A stretch of 64,000 bases of DNA from Aquipseudomonas ullengensis (GTDB taxonomy: Bacteria > Pseudomonadota > Gammaproteobacteria > Pseudomonadales > Pseudomonadaceae): the NCBI RefSeq assembly GCF_014174475.1, contig NZ_JACJUD010000006.1:186001-250000 (forward strand), read 5' to 3'. Position numbers and translations under genes: made by a program. Shown here in pieces: positions 32,317 through 41,034 of the stretch. The first letter of the stretch is position 1, and each line of letters starts with the position of its first letter. The notes under the pieces are model-generated. The model worked only from the letters and a program-made list of their open reading frames with translations. It ran no database searches and had not been told where the DNA came from.

Positions 32317-33243
32317 ATGCGACTAGTCATCGCCCTGGGCGGCAACGCCCTGCTGCGGCGTGGCCAAGCCATGACCGCGGAAAACCAGCGCGTCAACGTG
32401 CGCGTCGCCTGCGAGCAGATCGCCAAGGTGGCGCCCGGCAACGAACTGGTGATCGCCCACGGTAACGGCCCGCAGGTCGGCCTGCTGGCTCTGCAAGGCA
32501 ACGCCTACGACGCCGCCAACCCCTACCCGCTGGACGTGCTCGGTGCCGAAACCGAAGGCATGATCGGCTACATGATCGAACAGGAACTGGGCAACCTGCT
32601 GCCGTTCGAGGTGCCCTTCGCCACCATCCTCACCCAGGTCGAAGTGGATAGCGCCGACCCGGCCTTCAAGACACCGACCAAGCCGATCGGTCCGGTCTAC
32701 AGCAAGGAAGACGCCGAGCGCCTGGCCGCCGAGAAAGGCTGGAGCATCGCCCCCGATGGCGACAAGTTCCGCCGCGTGGTGGCCAGCCCACGGCCGCAAC
32801 GGATCTTCGAAATCCGCCCGGTGAAATGGCTGCTGGAAAAAGGCTCGGTGGTGATCTGCGCCGGCGGCGGCGGCATCCCGACCATGTACGAGAACGGCAA
32901 GCTGCATGGTGTGGAGGCGGTGATCGACAAGGACCTGTGCTCCGCCCTGCTCGCCGAGCAGCTGTCCAGCGACCTGCTGGTGATCGCCACCGATGTCGAC
33001 GCCACTTACATCGACTGGGGCAAGCCGACGCAGAAAGCCATCGCCGAAGCCCACCCGGATGAACTGGAGCGTCTCGGCTTCGCCGCCGGTTCCATGGGGC
33101 CGAAAGTCCAGGCCGCCTGCGAGTTCGCCCGCAACACCGGCAAGGTCGCGGTGATCGGCTCCCTGGCCGATATCGAAGCCATCGTCAAAGGCACCGCTGG
33201 CACCCGCGTCAGCACCAGCGCTACAACTACCCAGTACCGCTGA
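32317..33243 (+). CDS. arcC: Carbamate kinase
   Basis: A 308-aa amino-acid-kinase-fold enzyme making ATP from carbamoyl phosphate and ADP, the energy-yielding last step of the arginine deiminase pathway. It has MRLVIALGGNALLRRG, VIAHGNGPQVGLLALQ, ICAGGGGIPT and DKDLCSALLAEQL, all family signatures. AGGAG precedes the ATG. Last gene of arcDABC. Confidence 0.97.
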   Translation: MRLVIALGGNALLRRGQAMTAENQRVNVRVACEQIAKVAPGNELVIAHGNGPQVGLLALQGNAYDAANPYPLDVLGAETEGMIGYMIEQELGNLLPFEVPFATILTQVEVDSADPAFKTPTKPIGPVYSKEDAERLAAEKGWSIAPDGDKFRRVVASPRPQRIFEIRPVKWLLEKGSVVICAGGGGIPTMYENGKLHGVEAVIDKDLCSALLAEQLSSDLLVIATDVDATYIDWGKPTQKAIAEAHPDELERLGFAAGSMGPKVQAACEFARNTGKVAVIGSLADIEAIVKGTAGTRVSTSATTTQYR

Positions 33244-33250
33244 CCCCTCC

Positions 33251-33316
33251 CGCGGCAGTCCACCTGCCGCGCCTCCTCGCACAACCCGCCGCGCCAGTCA
33301 TCGACTGGCGCGGCGG
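33251..33316 (+). terminator. Paired hairpins after arcC
   Basis: Two stem-loops: CGCGGCAG/CTGCCGCG (33251-33271), then a strong 14-bp stem CCGCCGCGCCAGTC/GACTGGCGCGGCGG (33286-33316) with a 3-nt loop. They lie just after the operon. There is no clean T-tract, but this is the likely end of the arc transcript. The rest of the gap to 33498 shows no gene. Confidence 0.65.
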
Positions 33317-33501
33317 TGCGCGACCTTTCGGCAGTAACGTGACTTGCCAGTCAGCCCCTGCGTCAACCCGGTATCCCGATTCGTTTGAGTCGCCACCCGG
33401 CATATGCCGTCTGGCCGGGAGCGCTGTTGTCGCCGTGCACCTGCCCGCCACTCTGCGCCCACCCGGCCCTGCGTGAAGATTGATTGTAGGAGTTCCGAGT
33501 G

Positions 33502-35385
33502 ATGTCTCGACTACCCGTCATTGTCGGCTTCGGCGGTTACAACGCCGCGGGCAGAAGTTCATTCCACCACGGCTTCCGACGCATCGTGCAGGAGTCCCTG
33601 GATGCGCAGAGCCGACAGGAAACCCTGGCCGGCCTGGCGGTGATGATGAAGCTGATCCAGGTGGTCGACGGCCAGTTCCTCAGCCTCGACGGCAACCCGC
33701 TGAGCCTGGCGCAGATCGAAGCCGAACAGGGCGCAGCGATTCTCGACGGCACCCTGGTACGGCGCATCGATAAGCGCCACCTGGATGTCGATGCCGCCCA
33801 CTGGCAGAAGAACCTGGCGGTGAGCAGCGCGCAGTTCACCACCCTGCGCAAGCACCTCCCCGAACCGCTGCCGGCGAGCTGGACGGTGGAAACCCTGGAC
33901 GAATTGCAGGTACGGGTCACCCTGAGCGACAGCTGCGAGTTCAAGGTCGACAGCTACCGCGCCCTGCCGGTGAAATCCGCCGGCCAGCTGCCCAGCGGCT
34001 TCGAGCCGGGTGAGCTGTACAACTCGCGCTTCCACCCGCGCGGCCTGCAGATGGCCGTGGTCGGCGCCACCGACGCGCTGCGTTCCATCGGCCTGCCGTG
34101 GCAAATCATTCTCGACCAGGTGCAGCCAGACGAAGTGGCCGTGTTCGCCGGCAGCATCATGAGCCAGCTCGACGAGAACGGCTTCGGCGGCATGATGCAG
34201 TCGCGCCTCAAGGGCGGCCGCGTCACCGCCAAGCAATGCCCGCTGGGCCTCAACACCATGCCGGCCGACTTCATCAACGCCTATGTGCTGGGCAGCGTCG
34301 GCACCACCGGCAGCGTCACCGGTGCCTGCGCCACCTTCCTCTACAACCTGCAGAAGGCCATCGAGCAGATCACCAGCGGCAAGTCGCGGGTGGTGCTGGT
34401 GGGCAACAGCGAGGCACCGATCACCCAGGAAATCATCGACGGCTACGGCGCCATGGGCGCCCTGGCCACCGAGGAGGGTCTGCGCAAGATCGAGGGCCGC
34501 GATGAGGTCGACTTCCGCCGCGCCAGCCGGCCATTTGGCGACAACTGCGGCTTCACCCTTTCCGAATCCACGCAGTTCGTGGTGCTGATGGACGACGAGC
34601 TGGCGCTGCAACTGGGTGCCGACATTCACGGCGCGGTGCCTGACGTGTTCATCAATGCCGACGGCTTCAAGAAATCGATCTCCGCGCCCGGCCCTGGTAA
34701 CTATCTGACCCTGGCCAAGGCCGTGGCCAGCGCTGCGCAACTGCTCGGCCTCGACGCCGTGCGCCAGCACAGCTTCGTCCACGCCCACGGCTCCAGCACT
34801 CCCGCCAACCGGGTGACCGAGTCGGAACTGCTGGATCGCGTCGCCGCCGCCTTCGCCATCGAGCAATGGCCGGTCACTGCAGCCAAGGCCTTCCTCGGCC
34901 ACTCGCTGGCCACCGCCAGCGGCGATCAGGTTATCGCCGCCCTGGGCACCTTCCGCCACAGCCTGCTGCCGGGCCTGAAGACCATCGACCGGGTGGCCGA
35001 TGACGTCCATCGTCAACACCTCAGCCTGGCCACCCACGACCGCGAGGTCGAAGGCATGCAGGTGTGCTTCATCAACTCCAAGGGCTTTGGCGGCAATAAC
35101 GCCACCGGCGTGATCCTCGCCCCCCAGGTGACCGAACGTATGTTGCGCAAGCGTCATGGCGAAGCAGCCTACGCGGCCTGGCAGGCCAAGCGTGAAACCA
35201 CCCGCGCGACGGCCAAACAGTACGACCAGCAGGCCCTGCGCGGCCAGTTCGACATCCTCTACAACTTCGGCCATGACCTGATCGACGACCAGCAGCTGCA
35301 ATTCAGCGCCGATGGCATCCAGGTGCCGGGGTTCGCCCAACCGTTGCGCTACAAGAAGGATGAGCGCTACAGCGACATGCTGTAG
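33502..35385 (+). CDS. Beta-ketoacyl synthase family protein
   Basis: A 627-aa protein with a complete ketosynthase triad: Cys276 in TGACATFLYNL, His in VHAHGSSTPANR and His in KAFLGHSLATASG. It is longer than FabF/FabB (about 410 aa) because of an N-terminal region of some 200 residues and a C-terminal tail. It corresponds by order to PAO1 PA5174, a stand-alone ketosynthase of unknown product. No acyl carrier protein or other PKS/FAS gene is adjacent. GGAG precedes it; GTG 33499, one codon earlier, is equally possible. Confidence 0.88.
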   Translation: MSRLPVIVGFGGYNAAGRSSFHHGFRRIVQESLDAQSRQETLAGLAVMMKLIQVVDGQFLSLDGNPLSLAQIEAEQGAAILDGTLVRRIDKRHLDVDAAHWQKNLAVSSAQFTTLRKHLPEPLPASWTVETLDELQVRVTLSDSCEFKVDSYRALPVKSAGQLPSGFEPGELYNSRFHPRGLQMAVVGATDALRSIGLPWQIILDQVQPDEVAVFAGSIMSQLDENGFGGMMQSRLKGGRVTAKQCPLGLNTMPADFINAYVLGSVGTTGSVTGACATFLYNLQKAIEQITSGKSRVVLVGNSEAPITQEIIDGYGAMGALATEEGLRKIEGRDEVDFRRASRPFGDNCGFTLSESTQFVVLMDDELALQLGADIHGAVPDVFINADGFKKSISAPGPGNYLTLAKAVASAAQLLGLDAVRQHSFVHAHGSSTPANRVTESELLDRVAAAFAIEQWPVTAAKAFLGHSLATASGDQVIAALGTFRHSLLPGLKTIDRVADDVHRQHLSLATHDREVEGMQVCFINSKGFGGNNATGVILAPQVTERMLRKRHGEAAYAAWQAKRETTRATAKQYDQQALRGQFDILYNFGHDLIDDQQLQFSADGIQVPGFAQPLRYKKDERYSDML

Positions 35386-35388
35386 ACC

Positions 35389-35415
35389 GCCTTCCCACAC
35401 CGAGCGTGGGAAGGC
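35389..35415. terminator. Bidirectional hairpin between convergent genes
   Basis: 10-bp perfect stem GCCTTCCCAC/GTGGGAAGGC with a 7-nt loop, four bases after the ketosynthase stop and just before the cysQ stop on the other strand. No T-tract. Confidence 0.6.
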
Positions 35416-35422
35416 TACTGGC

Positions 35423-36244
35423 TCAGTCGAGGGCGCGAGCCAGCTGGATCAGCTCGGCGCGCCACTCGGCGGCCTGCGGCAGGCAGAGGAAGGACGGATT
35501 GAGAAAGGACTCGCGGGCCTCATAGGTCAGCGCCTCGCCCTTGAGATCAAGCACCTCGCCGCCGGCGCCTTCCAGCACGCCCTGGGCGGCTGCGGTGTCC
35601 CACTGCGAGGTGGGCGCCAAGCGCGGGTAGCAGTCGGCGTTGCCTTCGGCGAGTAGGCAGAACTTCAACGAGCTGCCGACGCTGGCCAGTTGCAGGTCAC
35701 CGAAACGCTCGGAAAGCCCTTCCAGCAGACGCTCCTGGGCCGGGCTGGAGTGGCGCTTGCTGGCCACCACGGTAAAGGCTTCGGCCGGTGCAATACGCAC
35801 GGCAATGTCCTCGGCGGCACCATCCCGCTCCATGCGCTGGGCGCCGAGGCCACGGCCACCGTAGTAGCAACGGCCGTTGGCCGGAATGCCGACCACACCG
35901 AACACCACTTCGCCGCGCTCGATCAACGCCACGTTGACGGTGAACTCTTCGCTGCCGGAGATGAACTCCTTGGTCCCGTCCAGCGGGTCGACCAGCCACC
36001 AGCGCTGCCAGTCGGCACGCTCGCCAAAGGCGATGTCGGCGTCTTCCTCGGACAGCACCGGAATCTCCGGCGCCAGGGCCAGCAGGCCGGCGGCAAGAAT
36101 TTCATGGGCCGCCAGGTCGGCAGCCGTCACCGGGGAGGCGTCGGCCTTCTGAATCACCGCCACGTCATTGCGCCAGTGCGGCAGGGTCGCCTGACCGGCG
36201 CGCTGGACCAGGGCGATCACCGCCGGCAGAAAGGGATGGCTCAC
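35423..36244 (-). CDS. cysQ: 3'(2'),5'-bisphosphate nucleotidase
   Basis: A 273-aa inositol-monophosphatase-fold enzyme that hydrolyses PAP to AMP. It has SEEDADIAFGERADW, the metal-binding WWLVDPLDGTKEFI, and the C-terminal QWDTAAAQGVLEGAGG. PAP is the by-product of PAPS-dependent sulfotransferases as well as of sulfate assimilation, so this housekeeping gene supports the two sulfotransferases upstream in principle. Its start overlaps the nudE stop on the same strand. Confidence 0.94.
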   Translation of the reverse strand: MSHPFLPAVIALVQRAGQATLPHWRNDVAVIQKADASPVTAADLAAHEILAAGLLALAPEIPVLSEEDADIAFGERADWQRWWLVDPLDGTKEFISGSEEFTVNVALIERGEVVFGVVGIPANGRCYYGGRGLGAQRMERDGAAEDIAVRIAPAEAFTVVASKRHSSPAQERLLEGLSERFGDLQLASVGSSLKFCLLAEGNADCYPRLAPTSQWDTAAAQGVLEGAGGEVLDLKGEALTYEARESFLNPSFLCLPQAAEWRAELIQLARALD

Positions 36245-36807
36245 AGGTTGAATTCTCCACGCTGGCTCAACAGGTCGCGCACCAGGTACAACGCAGCCAG
36301 TGCACGGCCTTCGGTAAATTGCGGGTGCTGCACCAGGGCGCTGAGTTCGCGCAGGTTGACCTTGTCCACCCGCAGCGGCTCGGGCTCGTCGCCCGGCAGG
36401 CTTTCCTCATAGAGGTCGCGGGCCAGCACCACCTGGATCTTCTGGCTCATATAGCCGGGCGACAGGCTCAGCTCGGCGATCCGCTCCAGCTGGCGCGCGC
36501 CAAAACCGGCCTCTTCCTTGAGCTCGCGATTGGCGGCCTCGAGCACATCCTCGCCGGGCTCAACCAGGCCCTTGGGCAGCGACAGCTGATAGTCGTCGGT
36601 ACCGCCGCAATACTCTTCGAGCAGCACCGCATGCTCGCTGTCGAGCATCGCCACGATCATCACCGCGCCGTAGCCAGAGCCCTTGCCGACCAGCCGTTCA
36701 TAGGTACGTTCGACGCCATTGGAGAAGCGCAGCTGCAGTTCTTCGACGCGGAACAGGCGGCTGCTGGCGACTATCTCGCGGGCCAGCACCTGGGGTTTCT
36801 CACGCAT
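36241..36807 (-). CDS. nudE: ADP compounds hydrolase (Nudix)
   Basis: A 188-aa Nudix hydrolase acting on ADP-linked compounds. The Nudix box follows LPKGLVEPGEDVLEAANRE, with its catalytic continuation LKEEAGF. I chose ATG 36807 after AAGGAG; the codon before is also ATG, and the frame stays open to 36837. The stop overlaps cysQ by 4 bases, so both form one operon, as in P. aeruginosa and E. coli relatives. Confidence 0.92.
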   Translation of the reverse strand: MREKPQVLAREIVASSRLFRVEELQLRFSNGVERTYERLVGKGSGYGAVMIVAMLDSEHAVLLEEYCGGTDDYQLSLPKGLVEPGEDVLEAANRELKEEAGFGARQLERIAELSLSPGYMSQKIQVVLARDLYEESLPGDEPEPLRVDKVNLRELSALVQHPQFTEGRALAALYLVRDLLSQRGEFNL

Positions 36808-36889
36808 CATTCGCTCCTTGATTCGAACGGGTATCATACCCCGCTACCCGCGCGGGATTCCTCCTCTCCGTCTGTTTCCGGACTTTGCC

Positions 36890-37579
36890 ATGCCTCTGCT
36901 GCCCTGGACCGATATCGACACCGTGCTGCTCGACATGGACGGCACCCTGCTCGACCTGCACTTCGACAACCACTTCTGGCTGGAGCACCTGCCGCAGCGC
37001 TATGCCGAGCTGCATGGGGTGAGCCGTGAGGCGGCCGATGCCGAGCTGCTGCCGCTGTTTCGCGAACATGCCGGCACCCTGCCCTGGTACTGCACCGATT
37101 TCTGGAGCCGCGAGCTGAACCTCCCGGTGCGCGAGCTCAAGCGTGAGGTGGCGCACCTGATCGCCCTGCGCCCGGACGCCGACACCTTTCTCGCCGCCCT
37201 GCGCGCCGCGGGCAAGCGCGTGGTGCTGATCACCAACGCGCACCGCGACTCGCTGTCGCTGAAACTGGAGAGGGTCGAACTGGCGCCCTGGTTCGATCGG
37301 CTGATCAGCTCCCACGACTACGGCGTGCCCAAGGAAGACCAGCAGTTCTGGGATGCCCTGCAGCAGGACTTCCCCTTCGATCCGGCGCGCTGCCTGTTTA
37401 TCGACGACAGCCTGCCGATCCTGCGCAGCGCCCGCCGCTTTGGCGTCGCCCACCTGCTCGGTATCCGCCAGCCGGACAGCCGCCAGGCGCACAAGGACAC
37501 CGAGGAATTCGCCGCCGTGGACGACTACCGCCAGCTCAGCGACGCCCTCGCGCACAGCCTGCAAAAGGCTCGGGGATAA
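36890..37579 (+). CDS. yrfG: HAD-family nucleotidase, YrfG-like
   Basis: A 229-aa HAD phosphatase with motif I LLDMDGTLLDLHFDNHFW, motif II ITNAH, and motif IV FIDDSLPIL. The DLHFDN-W extension is typical of the GMP/IMP nucleotidase YrfG. Divergent from nudE with an 82-bp gap, an arrangement conserved in Pseudomonas. ATG 36890 fits the family start. Confidence 0.88.
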   Translation: MPLLPWTDIDTVLLDMDGTLLDLHFDNHFWLEHLPQRYAELHGVSREAADAELLPLFREHAGTLPWYCTDFWSRELNLPVRELKREVAHLIALRPDADTFLAALRAAGKRVVLITNAHRDSLSLKLERVELAPWFDRLISSHDYGVPKEDQQFWDALQQDFPFDPARCLFIDDSLPILRSARRFGVAHLLGIRQPDSRQAHKDTEEFAAVDDYRQLSDALAHSLQKARG

Positions 37580-37730
37580 GTCTGGCTGACCCTGGCAAAG
37601 CCCCGTAGTTCGTCGCCTGCAGCAATATTTTCGCAACCCGTGAAGCCTCTCGCAGGGCCGCTTCGTCGTGCTTGCCTGGCGCGCTGACGCTGGCAGGATC
37701 GGCGCCGTGTACCTCCAGAGATCTGTAGTC

Positions 37731-38207
37731 ATGAAGTTTTCCTCGCTGTTTCTACTCTCCCTCAGCCTGGCCAGCGCTGGTGCCTTTGCCGGCAACACTC
37801 AGGCTGGCGTCGGTGGCGCCCTCGGCGGTGTGCTGGGCTCGGTGGTGGGCCAGCAGATTGGCGGCGACACCGGCGCGGCGATTGGCGCCGGCGTCGGCGG
37901 TGCAGCCGGTGCGGGCGTCGGTGCCGACAAGCACAGTCGTACCGAAGCGGCGATTGGCGGCGGCCTCGGCGCCGCGGGCGGCAACGTCATCGGGCAGAAG
38001 GTCGGCGGCAATACCGGTGGCCTGATCGGCGCAGCACTCGGCGGTGGAGCCGGCGGTGCTCTGGGCAACAACTATGGCGACGGCAACCGTGATGACGACG
38101 ACCATGATCACCGCGGTCGCCGCGGCGATTACCGCCATGACAACGGCCACCATTATGGCGAACGCAAGCACCACCACGGCCGTAAGCACAAACGCTGGCA
38201 TGACTGA
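37731..38207 (+). CDS. Glycine-zipper envelope protein with His/Asp-rich tail (copy 1)
   Basis: A 158-aa secreted protein. A signal peptide (1-about 22, cleaved after AGAFA) leads to a long glycine-zipper region (about 25-118) of GxxxG repeats such as GGALGGVLGSVVGQQIGG. The tail (about 119-158) is packed with His, Asp, Arg and Lys (DDDDHDHRGRRG, HHHGRKH), suggesting metal or polyanion binding. A close paralogue follows 97 bp downstream. It is probably periplasmic or outer-membrane associated. Function unknown. Confidence 0.8.
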   Translation: MKFSSLFLLSLSLASAGAFAGNTQAGVGGALGGVLGSVVGQQIGGDTGAAIGAGVGGAAGAGVGADKHSRTEAAIGGGLGAAGGNVIGQKVGGNTGGLIGAALGGGAGGALGNNYGDGNRDDDDHDHRGRRGDYRHDNGHHYGERKHHHGRKHKRWHD

Positions 38208-38304
38208 GTAGCCTGCTACCCTGGCCGCAAAACGACGCCGCGGCGCTTGCCTCGCCCGCTCATCTGGGCCACCCTGCGCGCGCATTTTTCCTGAGGTATT
38301 TGCC

Positions 38305-38730
38305 ATGCACCGCTCCCTGCCCCTTCTCGCCTTCAGCAGCCTGCTGCTGGCCCAGCCGCTGTATGCCGGCGACACCACGCAAACCGCCATCGGCGGCGCA
38401 TTGGGCGGCGCCCTCGGCACCGTGGTCGGTCAGCAGGTCGGTGGTTCTACCGGTGCGGCCATCGGCGCCGGCGTGGGTGGGGCGGCGGGCAGCGCAGTCA
38501 GCGCGAAGAAAGGCAGCAAGACCGAGGCCGCCGTCGGTGGTGGCCTGGGTGCTGCCGGCGGCGCCGTGCTCGGCAACCAGGTCGGCGGCTCCACCGGCGC
38601 AGCGATTGGCGGCGCACTCGGCGGTGCCGCTGGTGGCGCGCTGGGCAGCAACTACGCCGACGATGATGACAACCACGGCCATAGCAGCAAGAAAGCCAAG
38701 AAGCACAAGCATCGCCACGACAACGATTGA
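38305..38730 (+). CDS. Glycine-zipper envelope protein (copy 2)
   Basis: A 141-aa paralogue of the preceding gene: signal peptide (1-about 20, ending LYAG), the same GGALGGALGTVVGQQVGG zipper and a shorter charged tail (DDDDNHGHSSKKAKKHKHRH). Tandem duplication followed by divergence is evident. A strong terminator follows. Confidence 0.82.
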   Translation: MHRSLPLLAFSSLLLAQPLYAGDTTQTAIGGALGGALGTVVGQQVGGSTGAAIGAGVGGAAGSAVSAKKGSKTEAAVGGGLGAAGGAVLGNQVGGSTGAAIGGALGGAAGGALGSNYADDDDNHGHSSKKAKKHKHRHDND

Positions 38731-38742
38731 TCGGCAGAAACG

Positions 38743-38768
38743 AAAAAGCCCGCGAATGCGGGCTTTTT
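38743..38768. terminator. Bidirectional intrinsic terminator
   Basis: A5-GCCCGC, loop GAAT, GCGGGC-T5. It sits between the convergent glycine-zipper gene and the DUF1329 gene and has A and T tracts on both sides. Confidence 0.93.
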
Positions 38769-38796
38769 CTTGGGCGGGAGAAAGACCGGCTGGCGG

Positions 38797-40140
38797 TCAG
38801 ATCCCTTCGCGGCGCAAGGCGGCGGCAGTGAAGTCCGTCTTGTTCAGCTTGACGTTGAAGTCGTACATAGGCTCGTTGTTGTCCAGGCCGTCGACGTAGT
38901 AGCGGTCACCCTTGAAGTCGTAGATGGTTTCCAGGGTGCTGCCGAACATCGGCACGTCGTAGTAGCTGATCGGATGGGCTTCCTGCAGGCCGACCATGGC
39001 TCCGCTCTTGTCGTACAGGTCGACGGCGAGGATCTGCCAGCTGTCTTCGTCGATGTAGAAACGACGGGTGGCGTACGGGTGGCTGAAGCCCTTGCGCAGG
39101 TGCGCTTCTACGACCCAGACGCGGTGCAGCTCATAGCGCAGCAGGTCGGGGTTGACGCTCTTCTTCTGCAGAATCGTCTCGTAGGGGGTGCCTTTCTGGT
39201 GCACGGCGTAGCTGTTGTACGGCATGAGCATTTCCTGCTTGCCGACCAGCGTCCACTCGTAGCGATCCGGCGCGCCGTTGTACGCGTCGACCACGTCGGC
39301 GGTGGCCATGCCGTTGGTGTCCGGCTGCATGGCGTCATAGGCCAGCATCGGCAGACGACGCACGCGACGCTCGCCACGGCTGAAGCGCCACGCCTTGCGG
39401 ATGGCCAGAACCTGGTCGAGGGTTTCCTGCACCACCAGCGACGAACCGGCCAGCTTGCTCGGCGCGGTCACGGCGTACTTGTAGAAGAACAGGGTGTTGT
39501 CCAGATCAGCCGGGGTCACGCCTTCGCGACCGTAGATGAAGAGGATTTCACGGTCGCGCTTGAGCAGCGTGTAGTCGCCGTTGGCGAGCACGGCAGCCTG
39601 GTTGGTGACCATGCGCACCTGATCGCCACGGTAACGGGCGATGTGGTTCCAGATCGCTTCCTGGCCGCTCTGCGGGATCGGGAAAGGAATGCCGGCGGCA
39701 GTGCCTTCGATACCGTTACCGCCGGAAATCAGCCCGGCGTTGGTGGCGTTGTAGCGGGTGGCGTCATAGATGCGCTGCGGGGCGGCCGCACTGCGGCGGG
39801 TGGGGAACACGCGCAGGTAGTAGCCCGGGTGTTTCTCCAGCAGCTTCTGGTAGCCCGGCGCCAGGACGGCCTTGTATTGCGCGGCATTGCTGGCATCCAC
39901 GCGGTACAGCTGGGTGTCGCCGGCATACGGGTCGGGATGGTGCATCCCCGGCTGATAACCGGCCGGCGGCGTGCTCAGGCCTCCCTCCCAGGACGGAATG
40001 GTGCCGGCGGCATTGCCCGCGCGCTCACCGCCCAACGGCATCAGGTCTTGCCCCAGGCGTGCGGCCTGGACAGCGTCGACCCGTGCATGGGCTGGCAGCG
40101 CAGCGGCCACCAACATCAGAACTGCAATAGATCTCAACAC
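38797..40140 (-). CDS. DUF1329 outer-membrane-associated protein
   Basis: A 447-aa protein with a signal peptide (MLRSIAVLMLVAAALPAHA, cleaved near residue 19). The mature part starts with the family-typical LGQDLMPLGGERAGNAAGTIPSWEGG, and the C-terminal half has YRYELHRVWVVEA-like strands and FYIDEDSWQILAVDLYD, which suggest a LolA/LolB-like half-barrel. DUF1329 proteins are common in Pseudomonas, often near RND transporters, and their role is not settled. Here it stands alone. Confidence 0.82.
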   Translation of the reverse strand: MLRSIAVLMLVAAALPAHARVDAVQAARLGQDLMPLGGERAGNAAGTIPSWEGGLSTPPAGYQPGMHHPDPYAGDTQLYRVDASNAAQYKAVLAPGYQKLLEKHPGYYLRVFPTRRSAAAPQRIYDATRYNATNAGLISGGNGIEGTAAGIPFPIPQSGQEAIWNHIARYRGDQVRMVTNQAAVLANGDYTLLKRDREILFIYGREGVTPADLDNTLFFYKYAVTAPSKLAGSSLVVQETLDQVLAIRKAWRFSRGERRVRRLPMLAYDAMQPDTNGMATADVVDAYNGAPDRYEWTLVGKQEMLMPYNSYAVHQKGTPYETILQKKSVNPDLLRYELHRVWVVEAHLRKGFSHPYATRRFYIDEDSWQILAVDLYDKSGAMVGLQEAHPISYYDVPMFGSTLETIYDFKGDRYYVDGLDNNEPMYDFNVKLNKTDFTAAALRREGI

Positions 40141-40288
40141 AGCGTTCTCCTCGCGGGTTGTTACGCGCCGCCATTCTTATTCGTACGACCAGTGTAGGCC
40201 GCATCTGCATAGTGCTGTCGGGGGTGAGGAAGCCATCCTGGCGCCGGGTTGTCCCGGTCGGTTTTACCCTGTTCCACAGGGGCTTGAA

Positions 40289-41008
40289 TCAGTCGATGCG
40301 CTGGAACTTGAGGTCCCATACACCGTGACCGAGGCGTTCGCCACGGCGTTCGAACTTGGTAATCGGGCGCTCGCTGGGGCGCTCGACATAGGTACTGTCA
40401 GCGGACAGGTTATGGTAACCGGGCGCCGCGCTGAGCACTTCCAACATATATTCCGCGTATGGCTGCCAATCGGTGGCCATGTGCAGCACACCACCGACCT
40501 TGAGCTTGCTGCGTACCAGCTCGGCAAAGCTCAGCTGGACGATACGCCGCTTGTGGTGACGCGCCTTGTGCCATGGATCGGGGAAGAACAGCAACAGGCG
40601 GTCGAGGCTGGCATCGGCCACACAGTCGCGCAGCACTTCCAGAGCATCGCAACTGTACACGCGGATGTTGCTGAGGTTCTGCGTGAGCGCACCATTGAGC
40701 AGGGCACCAACGCCGGGCTTGTGCACTTCCACGCCGATGAAGTCGTGCTCAGGCGCGGCAGCGGCCATCTCCAGGGTCGCGTGGCCCATGCCGAAGCCGA
40801 TCTCGAAGGTGCGCGGCGCGCTGCGCCCGAACACCTGGTCGAAATCGCGCAGGCCGTCTTCCAGCTGCAGGCCGAACTGCGGCCAGCCCTGGTCCAGACC
40901 GCGCTGCTGGCCTTCGGTCATGCGCCCGGAGCGCATGACGAAACTCTTGATAGCGCGGTGCGGGCGCTCGGCAGCGCCGTCTTCGACCGGCTCGACTACT
41001 TCACTCAT
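40289..41008 (-). CDS. trmB: tRNA (guanine-46-N7)-methyltransferase
   Basis: A 239-aa SAM-dependent enzyme methylating G46 of tRNA. It has FEIGFGMGHATLEMA (SAM loop), VEVHKPGVGALL, and the catalytic block LLLFFPDPWHKARHHKRR. In Pseudomonas it neighbours thiG and thiS as here. Confidence 0.95.
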   Translation of the reverse strand: MSEVVEPVEDGAAERPHRAIKSFVMRSGRMTEGQQRGLDQGWPQFGLQLEDGLRDFDQVFGRSAPRTFEIGFGMGHATLEMAAAAPEHDFIGVEVHKPGVGALLNGALTQNLSNIRVYSCDALEVLRDCVADASLDRLLLFFPDPWHKARHHKRRIVQLSFAELVRSKLKVGGVLHMATDWQPYAEYMLEVLSAAPGYHNLSADSTYVERPSERPITKFERRGERLGHGVWDLKFQRID

Positions 41009-41034
41009 GGGGCTCTCTTAGCCTGTTTAGGGGC

